Assembly: GCA_025267735.1 (NCBI GenBank)
Contig: CM046299.1
Location: 34,672,887 to 34,736,886, forward strand
Reading direction: 5' to 3'
DNA: 64,000 bases
Source of the DNA: Mactra quadrangularis
Taxonomy: Eukaryota; Mollusca; Bivalvia; Venerida; Mactridae
The notes under the pieces are model-generated. The model ran no database searches and was not told the origin of the DNA. It was given only the letters and a program-made list of their open reading frames with translations. How positions within the stretch are numbered: position 1 is the stretch's first letter; each line of letters starts with the position of its first letter. Shown piece by piece: positions 47,273 to 60,600 of this stretch. The translations under genes and the position numbers were made by a program.

Positions 47273-48573
47273 TCAGTATTTTATGTGAGTCACTAAATAA
47301 TAAATCTAGATGAAATTAGTAACATACACAATTAATTTGTATGAACATTCAATTGTATTTCCCTCACGGCCTGTACTCCTCTATGGTTATTATACCTGTG
47401 CAATTATAGGAGTATTAATCAATTTCTAAATTAGATTTACCTGAACATTGAGATATCGGTATTTTTGATAATCGAATTAAAATTGGATTTTCATGTATAG
47501 TTTACAAGTACAAATGGCACCATTTTGAAGATACATTTCATACAACGAAAGCTCTGCAGTCTATGTTTCAAGAAACGAAATCTTATTCTAAATATTTTGT
47601 CACATTTTTGAGCACATTAAGTGGCCGAAGCACAATTTTTTTTCTCTGTCGAACAACTCCATTGCCTTTAGCGCTTTGATTTGTAATATCCAAAACTACA
47701 TTGTCTTTCAGCGTCGTTCCAGCCGCGGATTTAGGCCTGGGCTTTAGGGCTGCAGCCCCCCCCCAAACTCAGCCCAGAGATACGTTTTCCAGCTGGGCCG
47801 ATATACTCTAATGCAATTATGGTCCGTAGTGCGTCCGTTATCAAAGGAGTAAATTGCTGTCATCCGGTTGTTAATCTCTTGTCTAGGGGCTTTGCTGAGA
47901 GTGTAATTATCGATCAACAAGTTGTTCACGCTTGATCAGAGCAAGGACCCTGGTTATTGATCAGAGATATAGATCTATGTCACTGGCTTGATTGACTGAT
48001 CTGACAGATGTGTTTTACTTACTTACTTACTTGCTTACTTACTTACTGGCGTTCGCAGATGTGTTTTGACTGCTTTAGAATTCAGAGTTCATTGTTTATC
48101 TTAAAATACTTAGATTTCTTTCATGCTTTACGGTGAAATGCTGTGTTATACGATGAAAATAAACGATGAAAATATCGGTTTATATTTCAGCCATTCCTAT
48201 TTTTATTGTGCATTTGGTGTTTTTGGATGTCTTTTAACAATAGGTGCGAGCTGATGTTTATATCTATGTAATATTTGCCTAATATTTTTTCATTACAAGG
48301 TTAGATGTAAAAATAAACATTATTCGCATATTTTGGTGATTGCATATTTGTTACACAGTCATTTAAGTATGTGAAAAAAGAGCTATTTTGCTTGTCTCAA
48401 GCTTAGGTGTGATTAAAAACATCATATTTACAAAAATGTGCTCATTAATTACAAACTTTTTTCATTTGCCTTCAATTTGTGAGATATATCTGCGCTCATA
48501 ATGGTGAAAAAAACTTTATTTTGAAACAATGAAAAATATTTAGTCAGACTCATAATGGTGTCTCCATATTGAT
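47273..48573. other. Intergenic, minor repeats
   Basis: Holds a GC-rich patch at 47705-47800 ('GGGCTGCAGCCCCCCCCC') and a (TTAC)n microsatellite at about 48014-48050. No gene recognised. Confidence 0.45.
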
Positions 48574-51500
48574 GTTAACATCCGTTACCGAACTTTGACA
48601 ACTTGGGTTGGATATTTCTGTTCATCCAATAGTATTCCATTTGACTCAATTTTCTCGTACTTTAAGTCCGTTTTTATCAGAGCCTTGAAAACTGGGGAAT
48701 CCTTATTCTTTTATTCCATGTTTTGCTAAGCAAGTAAGTCAGTCATAATAAGTAAAAATCATCATTAACCTCCGTTGGTCCCTACAATTAAAGATCTTCT
48801 TTCTTTTTCGTTTGTCATCCAAATGTCAATGTAGATCATAATCTAGTGTATATAAATCGCAATGAGTTGTTAACATTACACTTAATCTAAACTAGAAAAC
48901 TGACCAATGTTGTTAAATTTCTTAACCTCCGTGACCATTAACCTCCGTGACTTTATCTAACAATTGCATATTGAATTAGCAGATATCATGACTTGTATAT
49001 ATTACAAACACACTGGGTTAAACAAAGTTTGCTCCTCGCTTAATTTGACTAACGTCGTGTATGGAAAATTTAGAAAAAAAACATCTTCATGATGGGCTGT
49101 TACAGTGGTTAGGTTATTTACATAGATAATTTTTGGAGACTATGTTCCATTATTTCCATAATAGAGCGAGCACTGAAGACATTTAATGTAAGCAATTTTG
49201 CTGGAACAAGTCAATGATATGACCGGAGTTACAGTGGTATAGTACTCAAATTATTATTTTTAAACCATTATGTAATAGCATGGTAACGGATGTTAATTTT
49301 ATAGCCATATGCTTTGGGGTGACGTAAAGTTATGTCTTATTATGGAAGTCATTTGAAGTTCAATCCTTATTTGTGTGGCGACATGAATGGTTACAAAATG
49401 CATAGTATATTCAGCATATGTGTCTTCACATATGTCAGGAAGTCCAAGGTAACGGATGTTAAAATTAGTTTTAAAGCCCCCACATTCTCTCATTGAAAAA
49501 GACAATGATGGATTTTATTTTTTTCCACAGTCTTATCTATCCAACCCCTTGTGTATAAACATAAGAAGCCTACAATTATTTGTACCAAGTAGTCAAGAAG
49601 AAGACTTAAGTAACGTTGATACAATGAGTCTTTGGTAACGAATATTTAAGTTCAAAACATCCTTTCAGCACCTATATATTCACATTCCTCATGAAATGGA
49701 AATACATCATTATGCATGGATAACATCTGATTCATTTTTTTTTGGAATATTCCTTTCACCTTTAATATCAATGTTATGTGAGATTACTTGAAAAGTGGTC
49801 ACTTAAAGGGCCTCTGTGATGTTCTCAGGGGAGTTTAGATAGAACGCGCTGGCATAAGCCAAGACTGTCATTCAAAATTGTTCTGATTTCTTTGATTGTG
49901 CTAAAACTAAGCAACGAGAAAACTGTGAGTCATTATTATTATGTATATTAACCAGCATACGAGACTGATTGACTGAATTGAAAAAAAGCTAATGTTGTAA
50001 TCCTGAGGTGAGGGGCACTTTTAAGTTACATTCTGTAATCCCCATTGATCATTTGAAAATCAGGATAGCAATTAGGTTATTATCATGTAATTGCATAAAC
50101 TGCAGAAGTAATGTATTAAATCTGAATGTAATCGATGGTCTGTGCACGTTCTAAAACACAACTGATTCAGATTTAAGTGAACCAATTGGAACAACACTTG
50201 ATATATAGCCAAGACACATGGTGATATAGTTGAGCAAGAAATATTGATATTGGCTTATTCTGTGCAACAGTCTATGACACCGAATGGTCTATTGAGGTCA
50301 TTTATGATATTTGTGCAGATAAAGTTGACACCAAAATTAACTTCATGGAAGAATCTGGTAAAATGGGTAATTGTTTTAGATGGCCAAATTAAAAAGATGT
50401 GCTGTGGAAAGATTATAACACAATACTAAGATTACCAAACTATATCCCTTTGAACAGCAAAAAAACTCAGTTTAGGGATAGCTCTGAAAAAATTGACTAG
50501 ATTGAAATGTTATATGAAGCTTGAATAAACGTATAAATGTTTAGTTCTTGACCAAGCCATTTCGAGGCTATCATATATTCCCCATGGAGTGACAAAGACG
50601 TTGGAATGGCAGGTTTTGTGTATTAATGTTTTTTTTTAAATATTTGCATAGTTCCATTCAATTTGTTGTGGTTAACACATTTCCCATGTAATCAATACAT
50701 TATGAATATCATGAATATATTTACAGTCTTAATAGATGATAAACTGACCTCTTGTAGAAACTGGTTATCACTTAGTATGCAAAGATTGAAATAAGTTATG
50801 TGTTTTGTCAACTCAACTATCTGTTGTAAAGATAAATGTAAAATAAAACTAGCTATCAAATACAACTTTGCATTGGTCCAATAATCCATCATATTATATT
50901 TTATGGACTGCAACTAGCCCATTTCATTAAACTTAAACTTAATCAAGCCTCGTGGTGTTGTAAATTGCTTTAGAATTTGTATGATTGCATTTGGAAGTAT
51001 ACATATCTATATATGTATAGACATTTATTAACTATTTTTTGTTTAAAGACATCCCTGGTGATTTCATTCTAATGACTTCATATTAAATACAATTTTATTC
51101 AAGTAAATGAATCTAACGGTTTATTTGTAATAAACCTGCTGCTGTATTTTTTTTTTTTGGGGGGGGGTATGAGCATTGATAATTTAAGCATTCACAAGAA
51201 TTTCAAGCTTTTTAGGGTATAAGCATGAATCTTTTACGTTTCGAAATCGTTGAAGAATTGATTAACTTCCGTTACAACTTGACAATATTCAATACAGGCA
51301 ACTTATTACTTAAGGAACTCGCAATTTTAACTTAAGTGGCTTTTTTGAACGAAAGTAGACTTGATAAGTTATTGTTCACCAATTGTTCTGTTTTCTGAAA
51401 TGTTTTCTTGTTCCGAATATCTTTTGAATAAAAAGTGAATTAGAACTAAGTATGACCGATTTATTTATTCTTGATATGCTGTTACTTTGTGACATTTCAC

Positions 51501-51645
51501 CCAATATATGTACCGGAAAGAATTTTGTAACTACATTGTAAGTCAATTGACATTATTTGTTAGTATATTTAAACAGATTATAATTGAATATGAATTCAGT
51601 AGCTCTTTAATTTAAAAGTTGATCAAGCATTTAACCTCCGTTACC
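48574..51645. repeat. Recurring TAACCTCCGTTACC-type motif
   Basis: Copies: 48574-48591 (TTAACATCCGTTACCGA), 48765-48777, 48922-48936 and 48938-48951 (TTAACCTCCGTGAC twice), 49282-49296 and 49448-49461 (reverse, GGTAACGGATGTTAA), 49634-49648 (reverse, degenerate), 51262-51276 (TTAACTTCCGTTAC) and 51631-51645 (TTAACCTCCGTTACC). Intervening sequence is unrelated AT-rich DNA with no sizeable frame. Confidence 0.75.
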
Positions 51646-52954
51646 AAAGCAGTTTGATCCAACTTCACAAGTTGGTATAGAAAATTGACGGTTGAGAGTT
51701 TATGAGAAACTCTTTCATATCTTAAAAAATATAGATTTGTCTTCAAGAAAATCTAACTTTTGAGCAAATTGAAGAGGTATGATTTTTCACATTTTCATAG
51801 ATTGGAAATGCACAAATAATATAGGAATGGCTGATTTTCACTACGGTGAAAATATAAAAAATGACGGACTACTTTTTTCAAGGGAGACAGACAAGCTAGA
51901 GCTTTTTCAAACATCATACAAGCGAGTTCAATGGTGACAAATGCATTAGTTGATGCTAAAGCAGGAGATGATATAAACAAATCCAACATATCCTGTTGCT
52001 AACTAATTTTTAAAACGAAAGTCTACAAATTTAGTCGACACAGCTCAGTCCAGATTACACGGCAATCACGCGACTGCATAATGGAGATTTTTTGTACATA
52101 ATTGGGGTCAAATGCGAGAGTTTCGCGCTTTTAATGAATAGTCTGATACAGGTTTTCATGAGAAAATTCATTACAAATCTTAGAATAACTTACGTCACCA
52201 TTCAAATCCAGCGAGGAAAAACTCAAACATGTCTGAACGTTAACTGTATCAAAGTTGCATCGTGTGCATTGCCATTGGATTCCATTCGTTGATTCATTTG
52301 ACGAATATCCAGTCATTATACGGTAAATACAAAGGTTGGCTAGTATAAATCCAAGCCAATCTGTGCATAAATTAGATATAATGAACTGGCTAAAAATCAT
52401 CGGCTTTCTTGAGTCTTCGCCATTTTGACAAATCAATGAAACATCCCTTCAGCGCGTAGTAGATCTAGATTCTATGTGTTTCCTTACATTATCCTTATAT
52501 CCATATAATAATTGTGAAACATGTACTTTCCAGTCGCTTGATAATATCGTTTAAATCCTTCCGTTTAACCGCGTAATATGACATCACAATAAAAACTGTA
52601 TTGATTTAAAATTCGCGTAGACCAACTCAGACGTAAACACATTTACCTTGACATTGACTGTTCATGCAGTACACATTTGTCTCCTTCCGCGTGAGGAAAC
52701 TGTTACACGATTTTCGAGTTTAAAATTGTTTTCCCTCATACTTCTTTAATGTAACAAACATGGATTAATTAAATTTGGATGGGTAGTGTCATAAGAAATG
52801 AACGATTATATTACAATAAATTATGCACACTGGAACTACTTATTTTCGCTCTATCACATTAATAATGAGTCATACGGTCTGTCCATGAACTGGCACAGGT
52901 AGATCTAGATAGTCTTGCATCATTTTTCAGGTGAACAGCATGAAAGAAACAGAA
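51646..52954. other. Intergenic, no gene recognised
   Basis: AT-rich to mixed; the overlapping frames 52092-52292 and 52131-52436 are mutual shadows with no domain. Confidence 0.4.
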
Positions 52955-53107
52955 AATTCGCCGATTTTGGTGTAAGATCGATTTATATTTCACCTTGTGA
53001 GCTCAGAAAATGACATTTTCACTCGTGGCTACGCCACTCGTGAAAATATGTTTTCTAAGCTCACTCGGTGAAATATAAATCGATCTTACACCAAAATTGG
53101 CGAATAT
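52955..53107. repeat. Foldback palindrome, about 75-bp arms
   Basis: Left AATTCGCCGATTTTGGTGTA, AGATCGATTTATATTTCACC; right GGTGAAATATAAATCGATCT, TACACCAAAATTGGCGAAT, with a tiny centre (GGCTACGCC, about 53027-53035). The arms differ at only a few positions, which points to recent origin. Confidence 0.88.
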
Positions 53108-53354
53108 CCTCTATCTAATAGATTCATTCATTTATGTTATTTTTCATCTTATTCTTACTAACTTTTACGTATTGGTTATTTTCATTCCACATTAAAACAA
53201 ACTATAAAGTTTGTAAAAATGATTATTTTGTGAAATTTTAGTCATTGTTTTATTTTATCGGGTTTTTGAAGTTAACATATGATAACAGTTTTAATACATC
53301 GTTAAGATACCAAACTAGATTTTCAATCAAATCCTGTTTAGTCAAAATATTTTT

Positions 53355-53645
53355 TGGTATCTTCTATACCCCCTGAGTCATCTTTGATAGAGGAGGCGCG
53401 CGAAAAATGTTCATTATTGGGACCACGTACTTTCCTAAAGTGAAATTTACTAAATCAAGTGGCCAAAAAATGCACCAGAATGCATGATTTTAAGACCTTC
53501 ATTTTTCAAAATATCCGGGGGAGGCCCCCGTACCCCCTTCCTACCGGGAGGGGACACCCCTCCCGTATCCGCCCCAAGTTGTGTCTACCAGCCCCCCCAG
53601 GCAGCCCTGTTCTGTATCCGCCCCTGCGTTCTGTCATACTTTCAT
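53355..53645 (+). repeat. GC-rich repeat related in style to copies at 7790 and 21000
   Basis: Shares 'CCTAAAGTGAAATTTACTAA' with the other copies, then differs: 'GGGGGAGGCCCCCGTACCCC' and 'GGGAGGGGACACCCCTCC' form G/C-rich inverted stretches (53515-53570). Frames across it are low-complexity artefacts. Confidence 0.55.
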
Positions 53646-56600
53646 AATCATTTGCAAATTAGAAGTATGATTATTTTTAATTATTAAAAATGCCGGAGGT
53701 TCATTGGTCAGCTTTTGAGATTTGTAAAATGATGTAACTACAATACTTACAGCCCCGGTATTTACGTAACATAAAATCAATATCAGTCAATTTATACGAG
53801 TTTGAGCAGTTCCTGTATTTTATATAATGTACATTGTTATACGGTTTGAGCCTAGTTTGGTTTTCATATTCATTGGTATAATAATTAATTTGTTCAAAGC
53901 GCGATTTTTAAAAAAAAAACTTGTATATTTTTAGCAGGGAATTAGATCTATGTCTCTGATTTTAAGTTAAACATTTAACTAGAAATATGCAATGGTCATT
54001 TGGTGGACGAAGCAACACAAATTGAGGGCGGAACCGAGCATTTCTAAATATCAATTGCTATTCCATTCAAATTAGTTTTTTTCCATTTGTGACTAAGGTT
54101 TTCCATCTCAATGGCAAAGGGCATTAAAAACGGGTTCAAGTCTCTTCATTTCTGAGATTTCAGCAGGTGGGTTGGTTTTTTCCCCGGGTGCTGCTTTGTA
54201 AAAACCTAGGGTAGGGTAAACCTATCCTTCCTATTCGTTGCCATACTGCCTAATATGTGTTACTAAGAATGAGTAAGGTGCAGTATTCCGATAAATTGCG
54301 CGATAACTGTTCGTAGACGACGACAGGACGTACGACCGATTTGGCCCTTATGGCTATTCACGGGGAACTTTCTGATTAAAACCAGTTCACATGAAAACAA
54401 CGAAAGTACGAAAAAATGTATTTTTGTCGTATCTTCGTCCCGCGAGGTAGATCAATACTAACCTGGTTCCCTGGACTAATATCACTACGTTGGATATTAC
54501 CCCAGGTAGCGGCCAATGGGATACCTTCGGACTTTATCCAAATGTCCGAGATACCGAGAGCGTAAAAACGTCAAAAAACGCTCAATTTTGACACAAAAAA
54601 TTGAATTTCTCCAAAACTAAGGCACAAAAGTGGTGCTCATTTTGAAGTTAAGCTGTTTGTTACATTTGTCATCCAATGTAAGTATTTTTAATGATTATCG
54701 GCCTTGCATATAAAATGAGCACCTATTTTTTGATCCCGTATTTACAGCAGACGAACTTTGACTTCAGTTTTATTTTCGTTTCAACATGTGTATTCCTGAT
54801 AAACTTTGACTTGTGCTCCGCCGCATGTTGTTTTACTTACAAACATGGCTATTTATTGATATCCACTTGACAAATGTAGATGAAATGAAAGAATGATACT
54901 GAATTCCTTGAATGAAAATTTCGTTTTTGTATAGTTTTCATGGACCATGGCTTCCATTCACGAGTCAATGTTATTTAACTGCTACTGAAGAGCTTATAGG
55001 CATTACAAAATGTATGCAATAATTTTCTAGAATAAACTTAGATACTCGTTTTTAGATCGAAATCGTGACGATGGGTTGAGCTACATTGTGGGTGGAGCTA
55101 AACATTTGCTGATTGTGACTTTACAGTACTGGTAAACATGTCAATATTTTGAATGGCTGAATGTCGATGATTCTGGTATGAAATTCTTGTAGAAATCACA
55201 TATTTTTTTGTGGTAAAAGATCTTAATGTTGTAAGTAATGGAAATAAAGTAAGCTTTGCTTCACATGCATTAAAAAATAACTTTGTTTTGCTGTGTTGTA
55301 TATAGTTACTGCTGAAAAGGTCCTCAGCATTTTTACCTAGCCCTACATGTATGTGTACTGACGTTATTTCACAGAATAAACACATGTTAAGTTTATGTTA
55401 TAAAGTCAGTTTATAATTATAAGTTTAACGTTATAATCATTCATTTCGTAAAGGTGACAAACTGTATGGACTCCCCAGGATATTTAATAATAGATATCAT
55501 TTCAAAGTCAGACTGATAGTAAGCTTAATTATGATATTATATTGAAAGGTGTACACTTTTGTACACAATTTGTCTAATCAGCAGAATTGATAAGTCCAAA
55601 AAATGAGTGTATTATTAATGCATCTTGATGTTGACATACATACTCATTGCTGGTATTCTCGCGTTAATTTTAATGTCCCAGTAAATCAGTTTCTGGGGAG
55701 CAACAACATGCAGCGTCTGCTTCAAAATTGAAAATATGACTTGGTTTAACTGCAAGTGACTGTATCAAAGTTATATAGAGTAGTATTAATGCCATGTATG
55801 GTAATGAATAGACAAGCCCAGTTTATTTATATTTATCATGTGTTCAGTTAGTAACCTGAAAATTGCAACAATCAGTATACCTACAAAGACTGTTTTCTTG
55901 AGAATTTCTGTGAAAAGCACATGTCCTCCAGAACTTAATAATTAAGTTGTTTTTTAAACATAATGAATTTCATCAGATGCGGCTGGCATTAAACAAGCAT
56001 GATTAACTGTTTAAACAATGTTTCACTGAATACCCGAAGCTATAAAATGGAGAGAAAATTTGTGTAGGCCCTTCAATTATGACAAATCTAGATGTTGATG
56101 ACCTCTGTTAACATACATCTAACACCTGAGTGTACTCATTGGATTCAGTTCAAGTCACCACCTTGAATCATTTACTCTTCTTTATCTTATCTGTTTATTA
56201 CATCTTTTTACTTACAGTTTCTCTTGTCACTGTTATTTCTATTGTAACCAAGTTTTTCTGACTAGATCCTCTCTGTTGATGCCGTTATTAATTTGGATGG
56301 GAATCACCTGTTGATGTAATGTACCACATGATTAGTGCTGTAGTGACCAGGGAGTATATGAATTTTTCCACTCTGGATTTGACCTTGAATGTGCCAATAT
56401 CATTGTTGCATAAGATTTTGACTCATTTACATGATTAATACAATTTTAAAAAATAAACAATGACTATGAGTTGAAAACAACTACTTAAAGTTTACTAACT
56501 TTGAGCTGCTTACATGCTATCACTTCAGTATATTCCTTCTCATGGTGTAATGCTAGCACACATTTTCAATAAAAATGTAGCCTGGGTTCGAGTCCCAGTG

Positions 56601-57412
56601 AGAAGTTTGATACTGGTGTCAACATGGATTTTTTTCTTCATAAAACAAATTAATGCTGCTGCCAAAAATGCTGTCACTCAAAGAAACTATATTACTGGAG
56701 GATAATCATCAACTTGGCAACGAACTGTATTATGATTATCACATTGAGCTCAAAATACTGATTTTTATGAGTCATACACCAACAGCCAAAATCTGAGTTG
56801 CCTGTTATGCAACAAATATGCAGAAATTTACATTGATATTTAACAATTTGTACTTATTATAGATTAATAGTTATAAAAATTGTTGATGGGCTCCATGTTT
56901 TAAAAACTAGATGCTTCCAAGCCGTATCATTTAAGGTTCAGTGAATATGAGACATAAATGTATTGTTTATGTATAACTTAAAACATATCTATACATGTAA
57001 GAAAATCACAGTTTTAAATACTGAACAGTTTAGATGGAGAGAAATTCAGAACTTTAAATTGTGACTTAAACATTTACTTTGTTCTCAATATTATATAGTC
57101 AGACATTGATTGTAATTAGTATATATAGAAATAAGTACATTTATTATTTACTTTACCATTGCACCAACATGACATTCATCAAAATGTATTTAATTTAGTG
57201 CTATATAATAATACAATGGGTTTCTGAGCATCATCTGTCTCAGATTAAGTTCATTGAACTGTTTACATAAACATAGTTTAGTTTTTGTACGAACTGTATA
57301 AGTGTGTTTTATTTACTTAGAAAACAACGCAAATGTTATTATTTTTTAACAACTATTGATTTTTTCCTAATAACTTAATTAATGTGCATATGTTATTTTT
57401 AATATTTTCTAG
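53646..57412. other. Region upstream of the RecQ-like gene
   Basis: 54250-54560 is CpG-richer than its surroundings and ends near a good donor (AAT|GTAAGT at 54677-54682); it could be the promoter and 5'UTR exon of the helicase gene. 55000-57400 is AT-rich without recognised features except the tRNA-like block at 56535-56608. Confidence 0.35.
56537..56606 (+). ncRNA. tRNA-like sequence, probably a pseudogene or SINE head
   Basis: CTTCTCA and TGAGAAG make a perfect 7-bp acceptor stem; CTGGG/CCCAG encloses TTCGAGT as a perfect T arm and B box; GTGT/ACAC can form a D stem. The D loop lacks the usual GG, the anticodon region (CATTTTCAATAAAAATG) pairs awkwardly and lacks T33, so a working tRNA is unlikely. 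Confidence 0.4.
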
Positions 57413-57416
57413 ATAA

Positions 57417-57648
57417 ATGATGTCCATCAGAAGTAATGTAGAAACAATACTGCTGTGTCAATTGAAGGAGGAACAAGTTGAAGGTCTTGAGGCATGTTCA
57501 AGGGGGGACACAATGTGTGTCTTACCTACTGGTTTCGGTAAAACCTTGATAATCAAGGGTTTGCCTTATATACATGCAGATAATCCATCATGTATACTGG
57601 TTATATCTCCTTTGAATTGTATTTTACAGCAGCAACAAGATGAATTTG
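57417..57648 (+). CDS. RecQ-like helicase exon 1 (coding): motifs 0, I, Ia
   Basis: 232 bp, MMSIRSNVETILL..., donor TTTG|GTATGT. Two Met codons in a row; the first lies 4 nt after acceptor TTCTAG. Contains Walker A PTGFGKT and ILVISPLNCIL. Confidence 0.93.
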
Positions 57649-60600
57649 GTATGTAGTTAATTTAATTTTGTTAGATATTGTAATACAGGACTTCAGTCAG
57701 TTATTTCCCTTGTCTTCAAATACACATGTCCAAATAGATAGATTTATGTAATTTTGTATTAACTTTTCAAAGTGATGTGGCAAAATAAAGCTCATAAAAG
57801 GCTCATGATAATCATTTCATTTGTTTGAAATTCAAGCTAAGTATTTATATGGTAAAAAATTGCCTAAATTTCATTACTTTATTCAATATTTTCAATGATA
57901 TTGGTTGAAATAGTTATCATGTTATCCTTACTTAGGAATCTAAAGATGCTATCCATGGAATCAAGTTGTAAGGACTTACTTAAACAAATTATATTACTTC
58001 ATTTTTATCAGGGAAAAGAAAACTGACAAAGAGTCCCGAATTATGAATGGAAAAAAACCCAAAGATCACTCTATACATGCAAACATATTTATGCTCAAAT
58101 TATGCAGAAAAAAAAAATCAAGATTGTTCGCTTAATGATACATCCTCCTTCTAAAATATCAATATCTACCTTATAGTTGCTGCTGTTTATTCTGAAATGT
58201 ATATTTTTTTGGAAACATACTTCATTCATGATATATAACTTTAACACCTACCTACCATCAATTGAAATGGTAATAATGTATTTTCTTTTCAGACAATATT
58301 GCTGCAGCGCACGAATGTGATCATTCAGTTATTATATATATCTCAAAGTGCTTGTGAAGTGTTCTCAAGTCTTTCAAAGTTGCATGTCAATAACAAAATG
58401 AAGTCATTGATTTATTTGTTCATGTAAGAGTGGATGGTATAATCTTTGTTAATTTATTTACAGGATCCAAGGCATTCAGAGTAAATAAGGAAGATATCAT
58501 GAATGAGAGTGAGGTAACATTATGCAAATTAATTGAGATACTTCTCAGGAATATTAGTGTCGGAATATCGACTTGAAGTATTAAAGAAAAATAAATATTT
58601 TTTGTGCCATAATAATTTTTTAATATTTCTACACACATTACATTTAAAACTACTGATAAAAAGTTGGAATTGTTGTCATTTTTTAAACAAATTGCTTATC
58701 ATGTAATTCATTTTTACTAAAGTAAGTATATCATGTTCAAATCAAATCATACTGCAAAATTTAGCAATATATAAATAACAATTACACCCCTACTGAACCA
58801 CGACGTGATGTCAAAATTCAGGCTATGCAAAATTAATATTCACTTACACAATTAGATGAATAGATAGATGGCAACACAATACAGACTAATACAGTAATTT
58901 TAACAAACATATATACATACAATCAGATGACAACACACTGTACACAAATACAGTTATTACAAAAGTGAGATACAATGTGACATCTGATAATGATGTGACA
59001 TGAAAATAATTGCATCAAATACTTGTAGTATGCTACATTGTCCATTTATAAGCTTCACAGTGTACAATTGTAACATACAATGTTTAAAAGGAAATATTTT
59101 ACGTACTTAAGAAAGTTTGAACGGGTCCCACCAAATTGTATTTGATCAATTATGTATGCACATCACTTATGAAACCATGTGCCTGTGGATCCTCTTTGTT
59201 AAGGAAATGAATCAGTTTTTTGATAAATGATGCTTTTGACAAATGAACATGTGGTAACAGACACAAAATTGACCAAATAATTGAATTTTATGTATTCTAC
59301 TTCATTATTGATTGACTTGATACCAACATATTTAAGATAGGTTAAGATTTGAGTGCTGGTTACTAATCCCCGTACATATTCTTCATATGCTCAAATTATT
59401 TACTATTTGCAGCTAGTAAAGAAGTTGCATGGTGGTATACTTTACATTCTGGGTCACCCAGAGGTGTTGACAGGAAACACCATGAAGAAGATATTAATGA
59501 CACATTATAGAAACAAGGTAATGTATTGAGTTTATTTCGTAACTTTTGGCAATGCATATTTTCACACACACATTACTTAGGATCAGGTAGAAAAATACAT
59601 TTGATATAATTTTTACATGGTTACATATTTTACACCATGTTTAGTATTGGACTGTTGTGATAGGTCATACCCTGTACATGAGTTGTAGGCCTCGTGGTAG
59701 GGTAAGTAATACTGCTGACTGAAAAGTGTCCAGGAAACCTATTATAGGAATAGCTAATGTTCCAGTAAAAGACCCTAACATGTGTTGAATAGGACGCTAA
59801 GAACTAATTTAACAAAAACAGTGAACTTTGGCAAATCCTCGTCTAAAGTTATCACGGATGATTACACTCGGATATGCTTGCACAATCAAAGGAATAATTA
59901 CAGATGCAATAAATGTAGTACGCACTGCGCTGTTACATGCAGACGATAATAAGAACAAATTTATCTTATACATATATTGTCAGGTAAAGATTCATTGTAT
60001 TGATTCCATGTTTTGTATACAGCCATAATTATATTCTACCGAACCCAATGTATCACTGTGAGTGCTATAAACACTTTGATTGAATGAATGATTATAACAA
60101 TGATTGTTTTGGAAATAGCCAAATATTATGTTCTGATGATGTTTACACCTTTTATATAGTACAAGCACACATGAAATCTGACAAAGAGTGGTTTAAAAAG
60201 CATTTGTTGAATTTGGAATTGATGCATAAAAAGTAGGAAGTGTATTATGTTATTTTCTTTCACAGATTTCACACATAGTAATAGACGAGGCACATGTGAT
60301 ATTGTCATGGGGTGGAAATGACTTTCGCCCAGCTTTTCTCAATGTAAATACATTACGTGCAGTGCTGCCAGGTTAGCATTATTTACTTCCATTATATTGC
60401 AAAGTCATTGCTCTTTTTTTGCCAATTGTTTAATTTGGTGGATGATCAACTACAATAACAAAGGTAGACTCATTATTCAGTTTGAATGTCCATAAGATAT
60501 GAGGGAATCAGAAAAAAGATGAAAAAGACTATGAGATATGATTGATTAGGAGGAGTTTTAAATTCCAAATTCAGTGTAATCAAATTTCAAATTTTTGGAG

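Noticed and set aside
52092..52436. Overlapping frames on both strands
   Set aside because: Mutual shadows with no motif or splice support.
53459..53687. Pro/Gly-rich frames
   Set aside because: Products of the G/C-rich inverted stretches of a repeat.
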